Below, in pieces: positions 1 through 8,900 of a stretch of 58,147 nucleotides of DNA (position 1 is its first letter; each line of letters begins with the position of its first letter). The position numbers were made by a program, and so were the translations under genes. The notes under the pieces are model-generated. The model did not search any database. It was not told the DNA's origin and saw only the letters and a program-made list of their open reading frames with translations. Source of the stretch: Candidatus Omnitrophota bacterium. Lineage in GTDB: Bacteria > Omnitrophota > Omnitrophia > Omnitrophales > Aquincolibacteriaceae. The DNA is taken from the NCBI GenBank assembly GCA_018883425.1, contig VFQY01000006.1, positions 1 through 58,147 of the forward strand, written 5' to 3'.

Positions 1-1018
1 CCCCGCCATAAAAAGGAGTATCTCCGGTGATTCTTACATCCTGCGCCTTTGTCGCATAAATGACAAGGTTCTGGGGCAGCGCCGCTTCATTGAGGATACC
101 CCCGCCGCTGATATTGACACTTCCGGATACATAAATCTTGACCACTTGTCCCTCCGGTATGAAGAGCTTGCTGTTTTCACTCACCGTTAAGGAGCTGAAA
201 TGATAAGTCCCGGAAGAGAGCGACTGAATCTGATCCCCAGTAAGGTCCATAGCCCCCGAAGAAATCACGTTGGTCGTCTCCACCGGAGTTTCAATAGCCG
301 TGCTCAAGCTCGCAACAGTTCCCGAGACGTCGGCATTCGCACCCATGGAAACCACTTGCGTCAAATCCGTGACGCTTGTCGGTCCTACGGTAACATTCCC
401 CTGCACCTGGGAGGTACCCGCGATGCTGATAGCGCTGGGGTCCGTCGAGTTGGTCATAAGATCCCCGTCGCTGCCCTGGTTACTCGCGCTGTAAACCCCA
501 ACGCGGGAATCATAACTGTCGACCTGAACAGAGCCGCTCATCGCGATCGCATTGTCAGCAAAAACGGCCGCATTGAAAAGACCGGGAGACTGCACTTGAA
601 CATAGCCGTGTACGGCTCGTCTTTCAGCAGCCCTGGTCCCCGGATCATTGCTCGGAGAATAGCCCGTTGCACGGATAAATCGAACATTCCCGCTATCCCC
701 CACTGCCTGCACCTCGACTTCGAAACCTCCCTGAACAGACGGCGTGGCTAGCGATGTAAACTCGCCCGTTCCCGCATAAGCGATATTCGTTTCGAGAGCT
801 TGAAGGGCTGTGGCAAAACCAGCCTCTGCCATATTGAAGGCAACTATTCGATTTTGAGTGTGCTCGGAAGACCGAAGAAAAATCTGACTGCGGCTGAAAA
901 GCGCCAACGAAAAAATGGAGACAACGACCATCACGAAATAAGCCAGTAATAAAACCGTCCCGCGGCTGTCCGTCAAGCGCTTCCGAGTCTTCCTGATGAT
1001 CCGCCTCACGAAATTCAC
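1..1018 (-). CDS. PilX-like pilus assembly protein, second copy (3' end beyond window)
   Basis: The frame is open from a GTG at 1018 to the left edge, so the C-terminus is missing. The GTG sits just after a GAGGGGGA ribosome-binding site; an ATG at 1096 is in frame but has no such site. The N-terminus has a basic stretch, the motif DSRGTVLLLAYF and one hydrophobic helix, then QNRIVAFNMAEAGFATALQALE, as in PilX-type minor pilins. A Ser/Thr/Gly-rich region follows, with a DSYDSR motif and repeated short SGTxxxxGN-like turns suggesting a beta-rich passenger. It is clearly a diverged paralogue of the gene at 1379-2590, which shares the AEAGxATALxALETN, GGFEVEV and VDSYDSR blocks. The role in a type IV pilus or pseudopilus is inferred from this domain and the neighbouring prepilins. 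Confidence 0.75.
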   Translation of the reverse strand, partial: MNFVRRIIRKTRKRLTDSRGTVLLLAYFVMVVVSIFSLALFSRSQIFLRSSEHTQNRIVAFNMAEAGFATALQALETNIAYAGTGEFTSLATPSVQGGFEVEVQAVGDSGNVRFIRATGYSPSNDPGTRAAERRAVHGYVQVQSPGLFNAAVFADNAIAMSGSVQVDSYDSRVGVYSASNQGSDGDLMTNSTDPSAISIAGTSQVQGNVTVGPTSVTDLTQVVSMGANADVSGTVASLSTAIETPVETTNVISSGAMDLTGDQIQSLSSGTYHFSSLTVSENSKLFIPEGQVVKIYVSGSVNISGGGILNEAALPQNLVIYATKAQDVRITGDTPFYGG

Positions 1019-1263
1019 TCCGTCCCCCTCATCCGATTTCGCCACGAACCCGTCTGCTGCGTCTTGGCTTTTTGAATTGTCAACAAAGTGTCTCATGAAA
1101 ATACTAAGACAAGCGCCTTAGTAACCCGATCGAAGGACTTACAAGAAGAGTGTAACCTCGAAGATTCGGAAAAGGAAATCCAGGTCAGGTTTTTCGGTGG
1201 GAGAGAACAAGTTATTTAATCTCATAAAAAAAGACCTCTTAAGCATCCTGAAACGAAGCGGGC

Positions 1264-1281
1264 AGAGAGAGAGAGAGAGAG
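1264..1281. repeat. AG dinucleotide tract
   Basis: Nine AG units in a row, followed by a run of G, lie in the 360-bp spacer between the two PilX-like genes. On the coding strand this is a CT tract about 245 bases upstream of the second PilX-like gene. The rest of the spacer (1019-1378) shows no gene and no convincing terminator. Confidence 0.8.
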
Positions 1282-1378
1282 GGGGACGCCCGAAGTTAAA
1301 ACTCCAAGCGGGGCAGGCTGCCGCCGAGATCTTCCGGGCCTAAAGCCTCAAGGCATCTCAAAGCAGTCTCTGCTTATT

Positions 1379-2590
1379 CTAGCCGCCCGCGACTGTATGA
1401 TCCTCCCACCAGGAGAGAACATTAACTTCCGCGCGACCCGATCCTGTGAACTGAGTCATAGCCTTGTCGAAATGAAGCTGCCCGGTACCCTGCTGGGTAT
1501 AGTTATTGGCGACGACGGCTCCAAAAAAACTCGGCGTCCCCGAAACATTGACATCGGATAACGGAGCGTAAACACCTCCGTAAAAATTACTCGTTCCGCG
1601 GATGCTGACATTGCTGGCTTGCGTCACGTAAATGACCACATTGGAGGGAAGGTTGTTGGCACTAACTATACCGCTCCCCGCGATATCTACAGATCCGCTC
1701 ACATAGATTTTGACAGGCCCCGTGACATCCAGCCTTCCGGCACGGGCGCCATTTCCAGAGATGGTCAGAGAACTGTAGTGATACGTACCCGCGGAAAGTG
1801 TGGTCGTCTGGTTCTGACCGACGGTCATAGCCCCGCTTGAGGAAACCGAGGTCGTTTCTGTGGGAACATCCACAGCCTCGGCTAAGGCAGACTTGGTGCC
1901 TGTAATGGAAGAGCGGCCGGTTACTCTGATGGCGGTGGCTGTATTGGCCTGGGGCCCCACGCTGGCACTGCCGTTGACCGTGGAGGTTCCGATCACGTTA
2001 ATGGAGGAGTTCGCTGTGCCGTTGGTCGCGATGTGCGCCTCGCTTCCCCGATTACTGCCGCCGTATGCGCCATTTCGGGAATCATAGCTGTCAACCGTCG
2101 GAACACCATTGATCGTGATCGAGTTTTTCGCTAAGACCGCATAGTTAAAAAGACTCGGCTGCTGAATCTGCGCATAACCGAGCACCGCCCGCCGTTCTGC
2201 GGCTCTGGAATCCTCGCCGTCATCAGGAGCATACCCCGTTGCCTCAATCAGGCGGACATCGCTCCTGCCCGTCACCTCTGAAACCTCGACTTCGAAACCG
2301 CCCTTTACCGTCTGCGTCGAAAGCGAGGTGAACCCCGCGGTTCCCGCATAAGCAAGGTTGGTTTCAAGGGCTTTCAGAGCTGTGGCAAGGCCCGCCTCGG
2401 CCATGTTGAATGCAACCATGCGGTTTTGATGGCGTTCCGTTGATTGAAGAAAAACATGACTCCGGACAAAGAGTGCCAATGAAAAAATCGCCATCACCGC
2501 CATGACAAAGTAAGACATCAGCAGAATAGTTCCCCGGGAATTCTTTATTACCCTGAAAGCTCCGAACGAAACCCTCGTCATCGCACCCAT
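1379..2590 (-). CDS. PilX-like pilus assembly protein, first copy
   Basis: 403 residues from an ATG preceded by GAGGAGG. Residues 1-17 are basic and 18-43 form a single hydrophobic helix starting at NSRGTILLMSYFVMA. Residues about 55-75 carry the AFNMAEAGLATALKALE segment typical of PilX/PilV-like minor pilins. The remaining 300 residues are rich in Ser, Thr, Gly and Asn, with many short IxGTSxxxG repeats, as in beta-helical passengers (DUF7305-like, from memory). A Cys-free sequence and the N-terminal anchor fit an exported, inner-membrane-tethered or pilus-tip protein. It lies 19 bases after the Gly/Thr-rich gene and upstream of its own paralogue. No prepilin peptidase GF(T/S)LxE motif is present. 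Confidence 0.8.
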   Translation of the reverse strand: MGAMTRVSFGAFRVIKNSRGTILLMSYFVMAVMAIFSLALFVRSHVFLQSTERHQNRMVAFNMAEAGLATALKALETNLAYAGTAGFTSLSTQTVKGGFEVEVSEVTGRSDVRLIEATGYAPDDGEDSRAAERRAVLGYAQIQQPSLFNYAVLAKNSITINGVPTVDSYDSRNGAYGGSNRGSEAHIATNGTANSSINVIGTSTVNGSASVGPQANTATAIRVTGRSSITGTKSALAEAVDVPTETTSVSSSGAMTVGQNQTTTLSAGTYHYSSLTISGNGARAGRLDVTGPVKIYVSGSVDIAGSGIVSANNLPSNVVIYVTQASNVSIRGTSNFYGGVYAPLSDVNVSGTPSFFGAVVANNYTQQGTGQLHFDKAMTQFTGSGRAEVNVLSWWEDHTVAGG

Positions 2591-2609
2591 ATCCCAGCCT
2601 CCTCAAATC

Positions 2610-3314
2610 TCACGAATTTCGATACCCAGCAAACAGCTCAGCGTCCTCGATCACGACCGACGTCCCTTTCGAGGTATTACCTTGAGCTGTAACAGAGACA
2701 GCCACCCCGCTGTTGCCTGGTCCAGTCCTGGAAAAATTTATACCTGTGATTTGGTTAGCAATCACCTTGGTATCGCTGCTGCCTAGAGCCATTTGAGTGT
2801 CCGTGCTGGTGTCCGTCTCAGTTAGGGTGCTCGTACTGGAGTCAGTGAGCGTGATGGTGCCAGTACTCGTGCTCGTGGTTGTAGTCGTGGCAGTGGTTGT
2901 GGTCATGCCCGTGTCCGTGGCCGTATTTGTAGCGGTGTCGGTGGTTGAGGTGACGCCCGTACTCGTGGCCGTTGCCGTACCGGTGCTGGTGCTTGAGTCG
3001 GTTGCCGTACTCGTGGTCGTTGCCGTACCGGTGTCGGTGGTTGAGGTGACGCCCGTACTCGTGGTCGTTGCCGTACCGGTGTCGGTGGTTGAGGTGACGC
3101 CCGTACTCGTGGTCGTGGTTGTAGTTGTGCTTGTGCCGCTAGCTCCTCCGCCCCCTCCAGCCCCTCCGCCCCCTCCAGCCCCAGCGCCTTGGCCATTTCC
3201 TCGGCAAGTGTTAACCGGATTGCATGTAGTCGCTGGGCTCGCATAAGCCTCGTAAGTCCCTAAAAGAAATAGCACCGTCAGAATCACACCTCTTAACAAA
3301 CGGAATAGTTTCAT
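2610..3314 (-). CDS. secreted Gly- and Thr/Ser-rich repeat protein
   Basis: 234 residues from an ATG at 3314 with a GGGGAGA site; an in-frame TTG at 3320 lies too close to that site. A signal peptide (basic KLFRLLRG, hydrophobic core, likely cleavage after EAYA) is followed by two Cys about five residues apart and a poly-Gly linker. About 115 residues then consist almost only of Thr, Ser, Asp, Ala and Gly, organised as a 16-residue repeat (TSTGVTSTTDTGTATT-like). A small C-terminal domain of about 55 residues has ordinary composition. Low-complexity Thr stalks of this kind are often O-glycosylated spacers, but that is inference. Its place between prepilins and PilX-like genes suggests a pilus-associated surface protein. 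Function unknown. Confidence 0.65.
   Translation of the reverse strand: MKLFRLLRGVILTVLFLLGTYEAYASPATTCNPVNTCRGNGQGAGAGGGGGAGGGGGASGTSTTTTTTTSTGVTSTTDTGTATTTSTGVTSTTDTGTATTTSTATDSSTSTGTATATSTGVTSTTDTATNTATDTGMTTTTATTTTTSTSTGTITLTDSSTSTLTETDTSTDTQMALGSSDTKVIANQITGINFSRTGPGNSGVAVSVTAQGNTSKGTSVVIEDAELFAGYRNS
2937..3128. repeat. 48-bp tandem repeat inside the Thr-rich gene
   Basis: Copies start at 2937, 2985 (degenerate), 3033 and 3081, exactly 48 bases apart, and encode the 16-residue Thr-rich repeat. The copies at 3033 and 3081 match over roughly 40 bases before the last one diverges. The biased composition leaves long open frames on both strands, which should not be taken as genes. Confidence 0.85.
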
Positions 3315-3527
3315 AAACAATCTCCCCTCATGCGTAATCTCCTGAAAAAACTGTTCTCTTCCTGAGTTTCTCTTTCAAATTTTCTAATCGCTGCTCCCTA
3401 GACGGCTTCCTCTCTCAGACGCTTCATAAATTCCCAGATTTGATCTGAATCATCTTCGCCTTAGGACCTAAAACACAGACCCGAAACAGCATCCTGAGTT
3501 CACGGTCAGCAGCCGGTCATAGCACAG

Positions 3528-3923
3528 TTAAGTCGGCCGGGCAGGATCATCATAATCCCAGGCTGTTCTCAGCAATTGATTACCGTCCGTTCCGCCGCGG
3601 TAGTATCGAACTGTCTTGGCCTTTGCCCAATCGATCACATATTGATCTGTGACACGGTTAACGGGATCGGGAATTTTAAATTGAATATAACTATGATCAG
3701 CCGGTATGGTTATTTGATCAGGCGCTGACATTCTCAGTTCCTGCATCATGCGGTAAAGACCCTCACGAACTGACTCTTGGATCGTCATTTTTTCCTGGGC
3801 TACTTGCGCCTGCTCATCTCCGGCTCTCAGCACGCTAAAGATTGCAAAAACAACAAACGTAGAGATCGCGACCACAAGCATCATCTCCACGAGCGTGAAA
3901 CCTTCTTGATGCTTACGGTTCAT
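3528..3923 (-). CDS. type IV prepilin, PilW-like minor pilin
   Basis: 131 residues. The N-terminus MNRKHQEGFTLVEMM is a textbook prepilin leader: basic residues, Gly at -1, Phe at +1 and Glu at +5, followed by a 20-residue hydrophobic helix. This is the substrate for prepilin peptidase cleavage and N-methylation. The mature part has the EGLYRMMQELRMS helix seen in PilW/GspJ-type minor pilins, then a short beta region. It is shorter than most PilW proteins (usually 200 or more residues), so it is either a compact pilin or lost its C-terminus. Its ATG overlaps the stop of the upstream prepilin as ATGA, implying translational coupling. A spacer of about 210 bases without an evident gene follows before the Thr-rich gene. 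Confidence 0.8.
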   Translation of the reverse strand: MNRKHQEGFTLVEMMLVVAISTFVVFAIFSVLRAGDEQAQVAQEKMTIQESVREGLYRMMQELRMSAPDQITIPADHSYIQFKIPDPVNRVTDQYVIDWAKAKTVRYYRGGTDGNQLLRTAWDYDDPARPT

Positions 3924-4345
3924 GATCCCCCCCCTTGCGTAAGCCGGCTCCTGATGGAAACGCTCGTGCTGCGCACACCGCGCTCAAGCCAATTCACAGT
4001 CACCGTAACATCCAGCGGGTCCGCCGTTGAATCGACATAATCAACCGTCACGGACTGGCTTGACAGGCTCGTGAAGCCGCTCACAGGCTCGCCGTCAGGG
4101 AACTCCGCCGTCACATTGCCGGGAAAGATTCCTGAAGCGGACTCCATGCGCATTCTTTCAAGAACCTGATTAGCATCCTGCAGCGCAAGAGTTCTTTCAA
4201 AGGCAGCTTCGTTGGATTGCTGAATGGTGGTGTTCGCACACAAATAACCCACGAGCACGAGGACGAGAACAGCCATCGCGATCATGAGCTCGATGAGGGT
4301 GAATCCCTGGGAATTTTTATTGAATGGAGTGCGCTTCCTGAGCAT
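3920..4345 (-). CDS. type IV prepilin, PilV/GspI-like minor pilin
   Basis: 141 residues with the prepilin signature QGFTLIELMIAMAVLVLVLVGYL near residues 13-35 (Gly -1, Phe +1, Glu +5) after a basic leader. The segment LALQDANQVLERMRMESASG resembles the alpha-helix after the transmembrane part in PilV/GspI pseudopilins. It is the first gene of the minor-pilin cluster and overlaps the next prepilin by four bases. The ATG at 4345 is preceded by GAGGA at the expected distance. No major pilin, ATPase or platform protein is in the window, so whether this belongs to a twitching pilus or a type II secretion system is undecided. Confidence 0.85.
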   Translation of the reverse strand: MLRKRTPFNKNSQGFTLIELMIAMAVLVLVLVGYLCANTTIQQSNEAAFERTLALQDANQVLERMRMESASGIFPGNVTAEFPDGEPVSGFTSLSSQSVTVDYVDSTADPLDVTVTVNWLERGVRSTSVSIRSRLTQGGGS

Positions 4346-4357
4346 CTTTTGAAATCC

Positions 4358-4380
4358 TCGTTAGTTTTGTACTCTAACGA
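4358..4380 (-). promoter_or_regulatory. hairpin adjoining the prepilin ribosome-binding site
   Basis: A perfect 7-bp inverted repeat (4358-4364 with 4374-4380, 9-base loop) has its downstream arm touching the GAGGA site of the first prepilin gene. Folding could limit ribosome access. The remainder of the spacer to gltD (4346-4494) shows no gene. Confidence 0.35.
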
Positions 4381-4494
4381 AAGACTAACCCGGAAAAACC
4401 GGATAGGCAACAGGACGGAGCTGTTTTTCTTTGCGGGAGATCTTTTTAAAGCGGGGAAAAAAGAAGCGGAATTTCAGCCGCCCGTTTTGCAGAC

Positions 4495-5979
4495 TTAATT
4501 CGGCAGATCGCTTGCGCCCATAAGGTAAAGGTCAACGGCACGCGCCGCGCCCCGACCCTCATTGATCGCCCAAACAATCAAACTCTGACCGCGGCGCATA
4601 TCGCCCGCGGCATAAACACCGGGGATATTGGTGGCAAATTTTCCGTGCTCGGCCTTGGCATTCGTCCGTTCGTCCCGATCTACCTGCAGCCCTTTGAGAA
4701 CCGTCTCTTCGGGCCCGAGAAATCCCATGGCCAGAAGGACAAGCTGGGCAGGCAAAACTTTTTCGGTTCCGGGAATTTCACGGGGGGCCATTCTTCCTTG
4801 AGCGTCCTTCTGCCACTCAATACCGACGATATGCACGGCTTTGAGGGATCCCTGATCATCCGCTTCAAATTTCTTGGCCGTGACTAAGTACCGCCTCGGG
4901 TCAGCCCCAAAAACGGCAGCGGCTTCTTCCTGGCCGTAGTCCATCTTATAAACTTTGGGCCATTCGGGCCATGGGTTGCTTCCGGCACGCGTCATTGGCG
5001 GCTGGGGCATAATTTCCAACTGAACAAGACTCTTACAGCCGTGGCGCATCGACGTCCCTACGCAATCCGTTCCGGTGTCGCCGCCGCCGATCACCACAAC
5101 ATCTTTGCCCGCAGCCGTAATCGCCGGAGCATTTTTTTGACCTTCCAGAACGTTGTAGGTATTGCCGTGCAAAAACTCCATGGCGAAGTGGACGCCTTTG
5201 AGCTGCCGGCCCTCGATCGGGAGGTCGCGGGGTTGAGTGGCTCCGCCCGCAAGAACAACGGCATCGAATTCTTTCAGTAAATTTTGCGCCGGGTAGTCCT
5301 TGCCGACTTCAGTCTTCGTGACGAATGTGATCCCCTCGGCTGCCATGAGGTCCACACGGCGCTGAACGATCGCCTTATCGAGCTTCATATTGGGGATACC
5401 GTACATCAGCAGTCCGCCGATACGGTCGGCCCGTTCAAAAACCGTAACGAGGTGGCCCGCTTTGTTGAGCTGGGCTGCCGCGGCGAGGCCCGCGGGGCCA
5501 GACCCCACAACCGCAACTTTCTTTCCGGTGCGCTTGGCCGGCGGTTCCGGAGTAATCCAGCCCTCTTCGAAACCTTTGTCGATAATCGCGCATTCGATAT
5601 TTTTGATCGTCACCGGAGGCTCGCTGATGCCCAGGACACACGAACCTTCGCACGGGGCCGGACACACACGGCCCGTGAATTCGGGAAAATTGTTTGTCTT
5701 GAGAAGACGATCCAGGGCCTCGCGCCACAAACCACGGTAGACCAAATCATTCCACTCTGGAATCAAATTGTTGATCGGACAGCCTGAAGCCATTCCCGAG
5801 ATCAGCGTTCCCGTATGACAAAACGGTATTCCGCAGTCCATGCAGCGGGCTCCCTGGGCCTGAAGCTTTTCTTCAGGCATATGCTCGTGAAATTCCTTCC
5901 AGTCAGCGATGCGCGTTTTGGCCTCGCGGTCTTTGGGGAGTTCTCGGGAAATTTCGATGAAGCCTGTAGGTTTGCCCAT
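4495..5979 (-). CDS. gltD: glutamate synthase small (beta) subunit
   Basis: 494 residues, the usual length. It passes electrons from NAD(P)H through FAD and two [4Fe-4S] clusters to the large subunit, which makes glutamate from glutamine and 2-oxoglutarate. The N-terminal Cys motifs are visible ([23 protein letters not shown]). An FAD Rossmann site [14 protein letters not shown] lies near residue 155 and a pyridine-nucleotide site [12 protein letters not shown] near 295. The C-terminal [20 protein letters not shown] closes the FAD domain. It follows gltB by 9 bases in the same operon. Nothing unusual was seen. Confidence 0.97.
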   Translation of the reverse strand: MGKPTGFIEISRELPKDREAKTRIADWKEFHEHMPEEKLQAQGARCMDCGIPFCHTGTLISGMASGCPINNLIPEWNDLVYRGLWREALDRLLKTNNFPEFTGRVCPAPCEGSCVLGISEPPVTIKNIECAIIDKGFEEGWITPEPPAKRTGKKVAVVGSGPAGLAAAAQLNKAGHLVTVFERADRIGGLLMYGIPNMKLDKAIVQRRVDLMAAEGITFVTKTEVGKDYPAQNLLKEFDAVVLAGGATQPRDLPIEGRQLKGVHFAMEFLHGNTYNVLEGQKNAPAITAAGKDVVVIGGGDTGTDCVGTSMRHGCKSLVQLEIMPQPPMTRAGSNPWPEWPKVYKMDYGQEEAAAVFGADPRRYLVTAKKFEADDQGSLKAVHIVGIEWQKDAQGRMAPREIPGTEKVLPAQLVLLAMGFLGPEETVLKGLQVDRDERTNAKAEHGKFATNIPGVYAAGDMRRGQSLIVWAINEGRGAARAVDLYLMGASDLPN

Positions 5980-5988
5980 GGTAATCCG

Positions 5989-8900
5989 TTAGTTGCCGCC
6001 GACGCGGGAAAGATCGCGGGCGTTCTCTTGAAACGCCGCCATGATCGCTTCATCCCCGCTGAGACCGGCACCTTTCACTTTTTCCATACACTGCAGAACG
6101 CGTTTGTAGTCTTTCGGCATGACCTTGATAAACCGGGGCAGCATCTCGTCCCAAAGATTGAGAATATGCGCCGCGCGCGAGCTGTTCGTGTACTGCTGAT
6201 GTTTTTCGATCATATTGCGGAGCTCGAGCTTTTCAGACTCTGTTTCGACACTTTCCAATGCGACCATTTGCTTGTTGCATTTCGAGGCGAAGTCACCGTG
6301 GATATCCAGAACGTATGCGACACCGCCCGACATGCCGGCTGCAAAATTTCTTCCTGTCGGACCTAAGACGGCGACCCGTCCCCCGGTCATGTATTCGCAT
6401 CCGTGATCGCCTACCGCCTCTACGACAGCCCATACCCCGCTGTTGCGGACACAAAAACGCTCACCCGCCATACCGCGGATGTACGCCTCGCCCTCTGTGG
6501 CGCCGTAGAGAGCTACGTTGCCGATAATCATGTTGTCCTCGGGTTTAAAGGTGGCGGTTTTCGGCGGGTAAACCATGATTTTGCCTCCCGAAAGCCCCTT
6601 GCCGACGTAGTCATTCGCGTCGCCTTCCAGTTCAAGCGTCATTCCCTTTGGAACAAAAGCTCCGAAACTCTGACCCGCCGAACCTGTGAAGTGAAGATGA
6701 ATCGTATCCTCCGGCAGACCGCGGGAACCGTAGCGGCGCGTCACCTCGCTGCCAAGAATGGTTCCCACCACGCGGTTGGTGTTGCGCACATGAATGGTAG
6801 CTTTTACTTTTTCGCCTCGGGACAGAGCTGGCTCGGCCAGTTCAAGAAGAACCTGATTATCCAGAGCATTGTCTAAACCGTGGTCCTGCGGGATTTGAGC
6901 ATAACGCCCAACGGCAGGTGAAACCTGCGGCTGATGGAGAATCGGCGTCAAATCGAGTCCTTTGGCCTTCCAATGATCAACGGCCTTACGGCAATCAAGC
7001 CGATCCGTCCGTCCGATCATCTCGTTGACCGTTCGGAAACCAAGCCGCGCCATCAGCTCGCGCATTTCTTCCGCGATGAAGCGCATGAAATTCACCACAT
7101 GAGCCGGATCCCCTGTAAATTTCTTCCGAAGTTCAGGGTTCTGAGTCGCAACTCCGACCGGGCATGTATTGAGATGACAAACGCGCATCATGATGCATCC
7201 CAAAACCACCAGAGGCGACGTTGCGAATCCGAATTCTTCCGCACCGAGAAGGGCGGCGATCACCACGTCACGGCCCGTCTTCAGCTGGCCGTCCGTTTCG
7301 ACCACAATGCGGCTTCGAAGATTGTTGAGCACAAGGGTCTGATGGGTTTCCGCGAGTCCAAGTTCCCACGGCGCGCCCGCATGCTTAATGCTGGAAAGGG
7401 GCGACGCGCCCGTGCCGCCGTCGTAACCGCTGATGAGCACCACGTCAGCATGAGCCTTGGCAACCCCGGCCGCGATGGTTCCCACACCGACTTCCGAAAC
7501 AAGCTTGACGCTGATGCGCGCCTGAGTGTTGGCGTTTTTGAGGTCGTGAATCAGCTCGGCCAAATCCTCGATCGAGTAAATGTCGTGATGGGGAGGCGGA
7601 GAAATCAATCCCACGCCCGGGGTACTGTGACGCACCTTGGCAATCCATGGATAAACCTTACTGCCCGGAAGCTGACCGCCTTCACCGGGTTTGGCTCCCT
7701 GCGCCATCTTGATCTGAATTTCCCGGGCATTTACCAGGTATTCACTCGTCACGCCGAACCGGCCGGAGGCCACCTGTTTGATAGCGCTGTTTTTGGAGTC
7801 TCCGTTGGGTTGCGGCCCATAACGCTCAGGGTCTTCACCGCCTTCGCCCGTGTTGCTTTTGCCGCCGATTCGGTTCATGGCGACAGCAAGGCTTTCGTGA
7901 GCCTCCTTGCTGATCGAACCGTAAGACATCGCACCGGTCTTAAAGCGCTTCACAATGGTCTCCACGGATTCCACCTCTTCCAGAGGAATCGGGTTTTCGG
8001 CAAATTTCAGATCGAGAAGGCCGCGGAGCGTGCAGAGATTTTTGGCCTGCTGGTTGACGGCATCCGAGTAACCCCGGAAAAGCTGGTAATTGCCGGTACG
8101 GGTCGAAGCCTGAAGCTTGTGGATCGTCTCCGGATTAAAAAGATGGTATTCCCCGTCTTTACGCCATTGATATTGGCCGCCGACATCCAAAGTTTGTCCG
8201 TTGACCTGGCGGTCCGGAAATGCGTGGCGATGACGGCGAGTGACTTCGTCGGCTAACTGTTCGAGGCCGATGCCCGCGATACGTGAAGGCGTCCAGGTGA
8301 AATACTTGTCGACCAGGGCTTGATTCAGTCCCACAGCTTCAAAGATCTGAGCGCCGCAATAACTCTGGATCGTCGAAATGCCCATCTTCGACATTGTTTT
8401 GACCACACCCTTGGTCACGGCTTTCACGTAATTTTTAACCGCTGTCTTGTGATCAACGCCTTTTAACAGGCCCTGGCGGATCATGTCGTCCAGAGTCTCG
8501 AAGGCTAAGTAAGGATTGATGGCGCCGGCGCCATAGCCGATCAAAAGCGCGAAGTGGTGGACCTCACGCGGTTCACCGGACTCCAGAATAATCCCCACCT
8601 TTGTCCGCGTGCCTTCCCGGATCAGATGATGGTGCAAACCCGCGACCGCCAGCAATGCAGGAATAGCGGCGTGCTCGTGACTGATTCCTCTGTCTGAAAG
8701 CACAATTAAATTCGAGCCGTTTTTAATCGCTCTGCTGGCCAGCTCGTACATTTTTTCAAGAGCCGCCTCAAGAGCCTCTCCGCCTCCGTCCGCGGAGTAA
8801 AGAATCGGCAGGGTAACCGATTTGAAATCGCGGTGATTGATGTGCCTGAGCCGTTCAAAATCTTCGTTGCTGAGAATCGGACTCTTGAGCCGGATCTGCC

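Noticed and set aside
1219-1236. Possible terminator with a T-run between the two PilX-like genes
   Set aside because: The minus strand has a seven-T run after AAGAGGTC, but no stem longer than four base pairs precedes it.
2797-3246. Open frames in other registers over the Thr-rich repeat (Val-rich on plus, Arg/Pro-rich on minus)
   Set aside because: They arise from the 48-bp repeat composition. Only the minus-strand frame with signal peptide and ribosome-binding site is credible.
3480-3530. Possible premature stop in the PilW-like prepilin
   Set aside because: The frame stays open for about 20 codons after the TAA, but the read-through sequence has no pilin-like feature that would prove a broken gene.
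6934-8256. 440-residue plus-strand open frame inside gltB
   Set aside because: Antisense to a highly conserved enzyme and without any family features.
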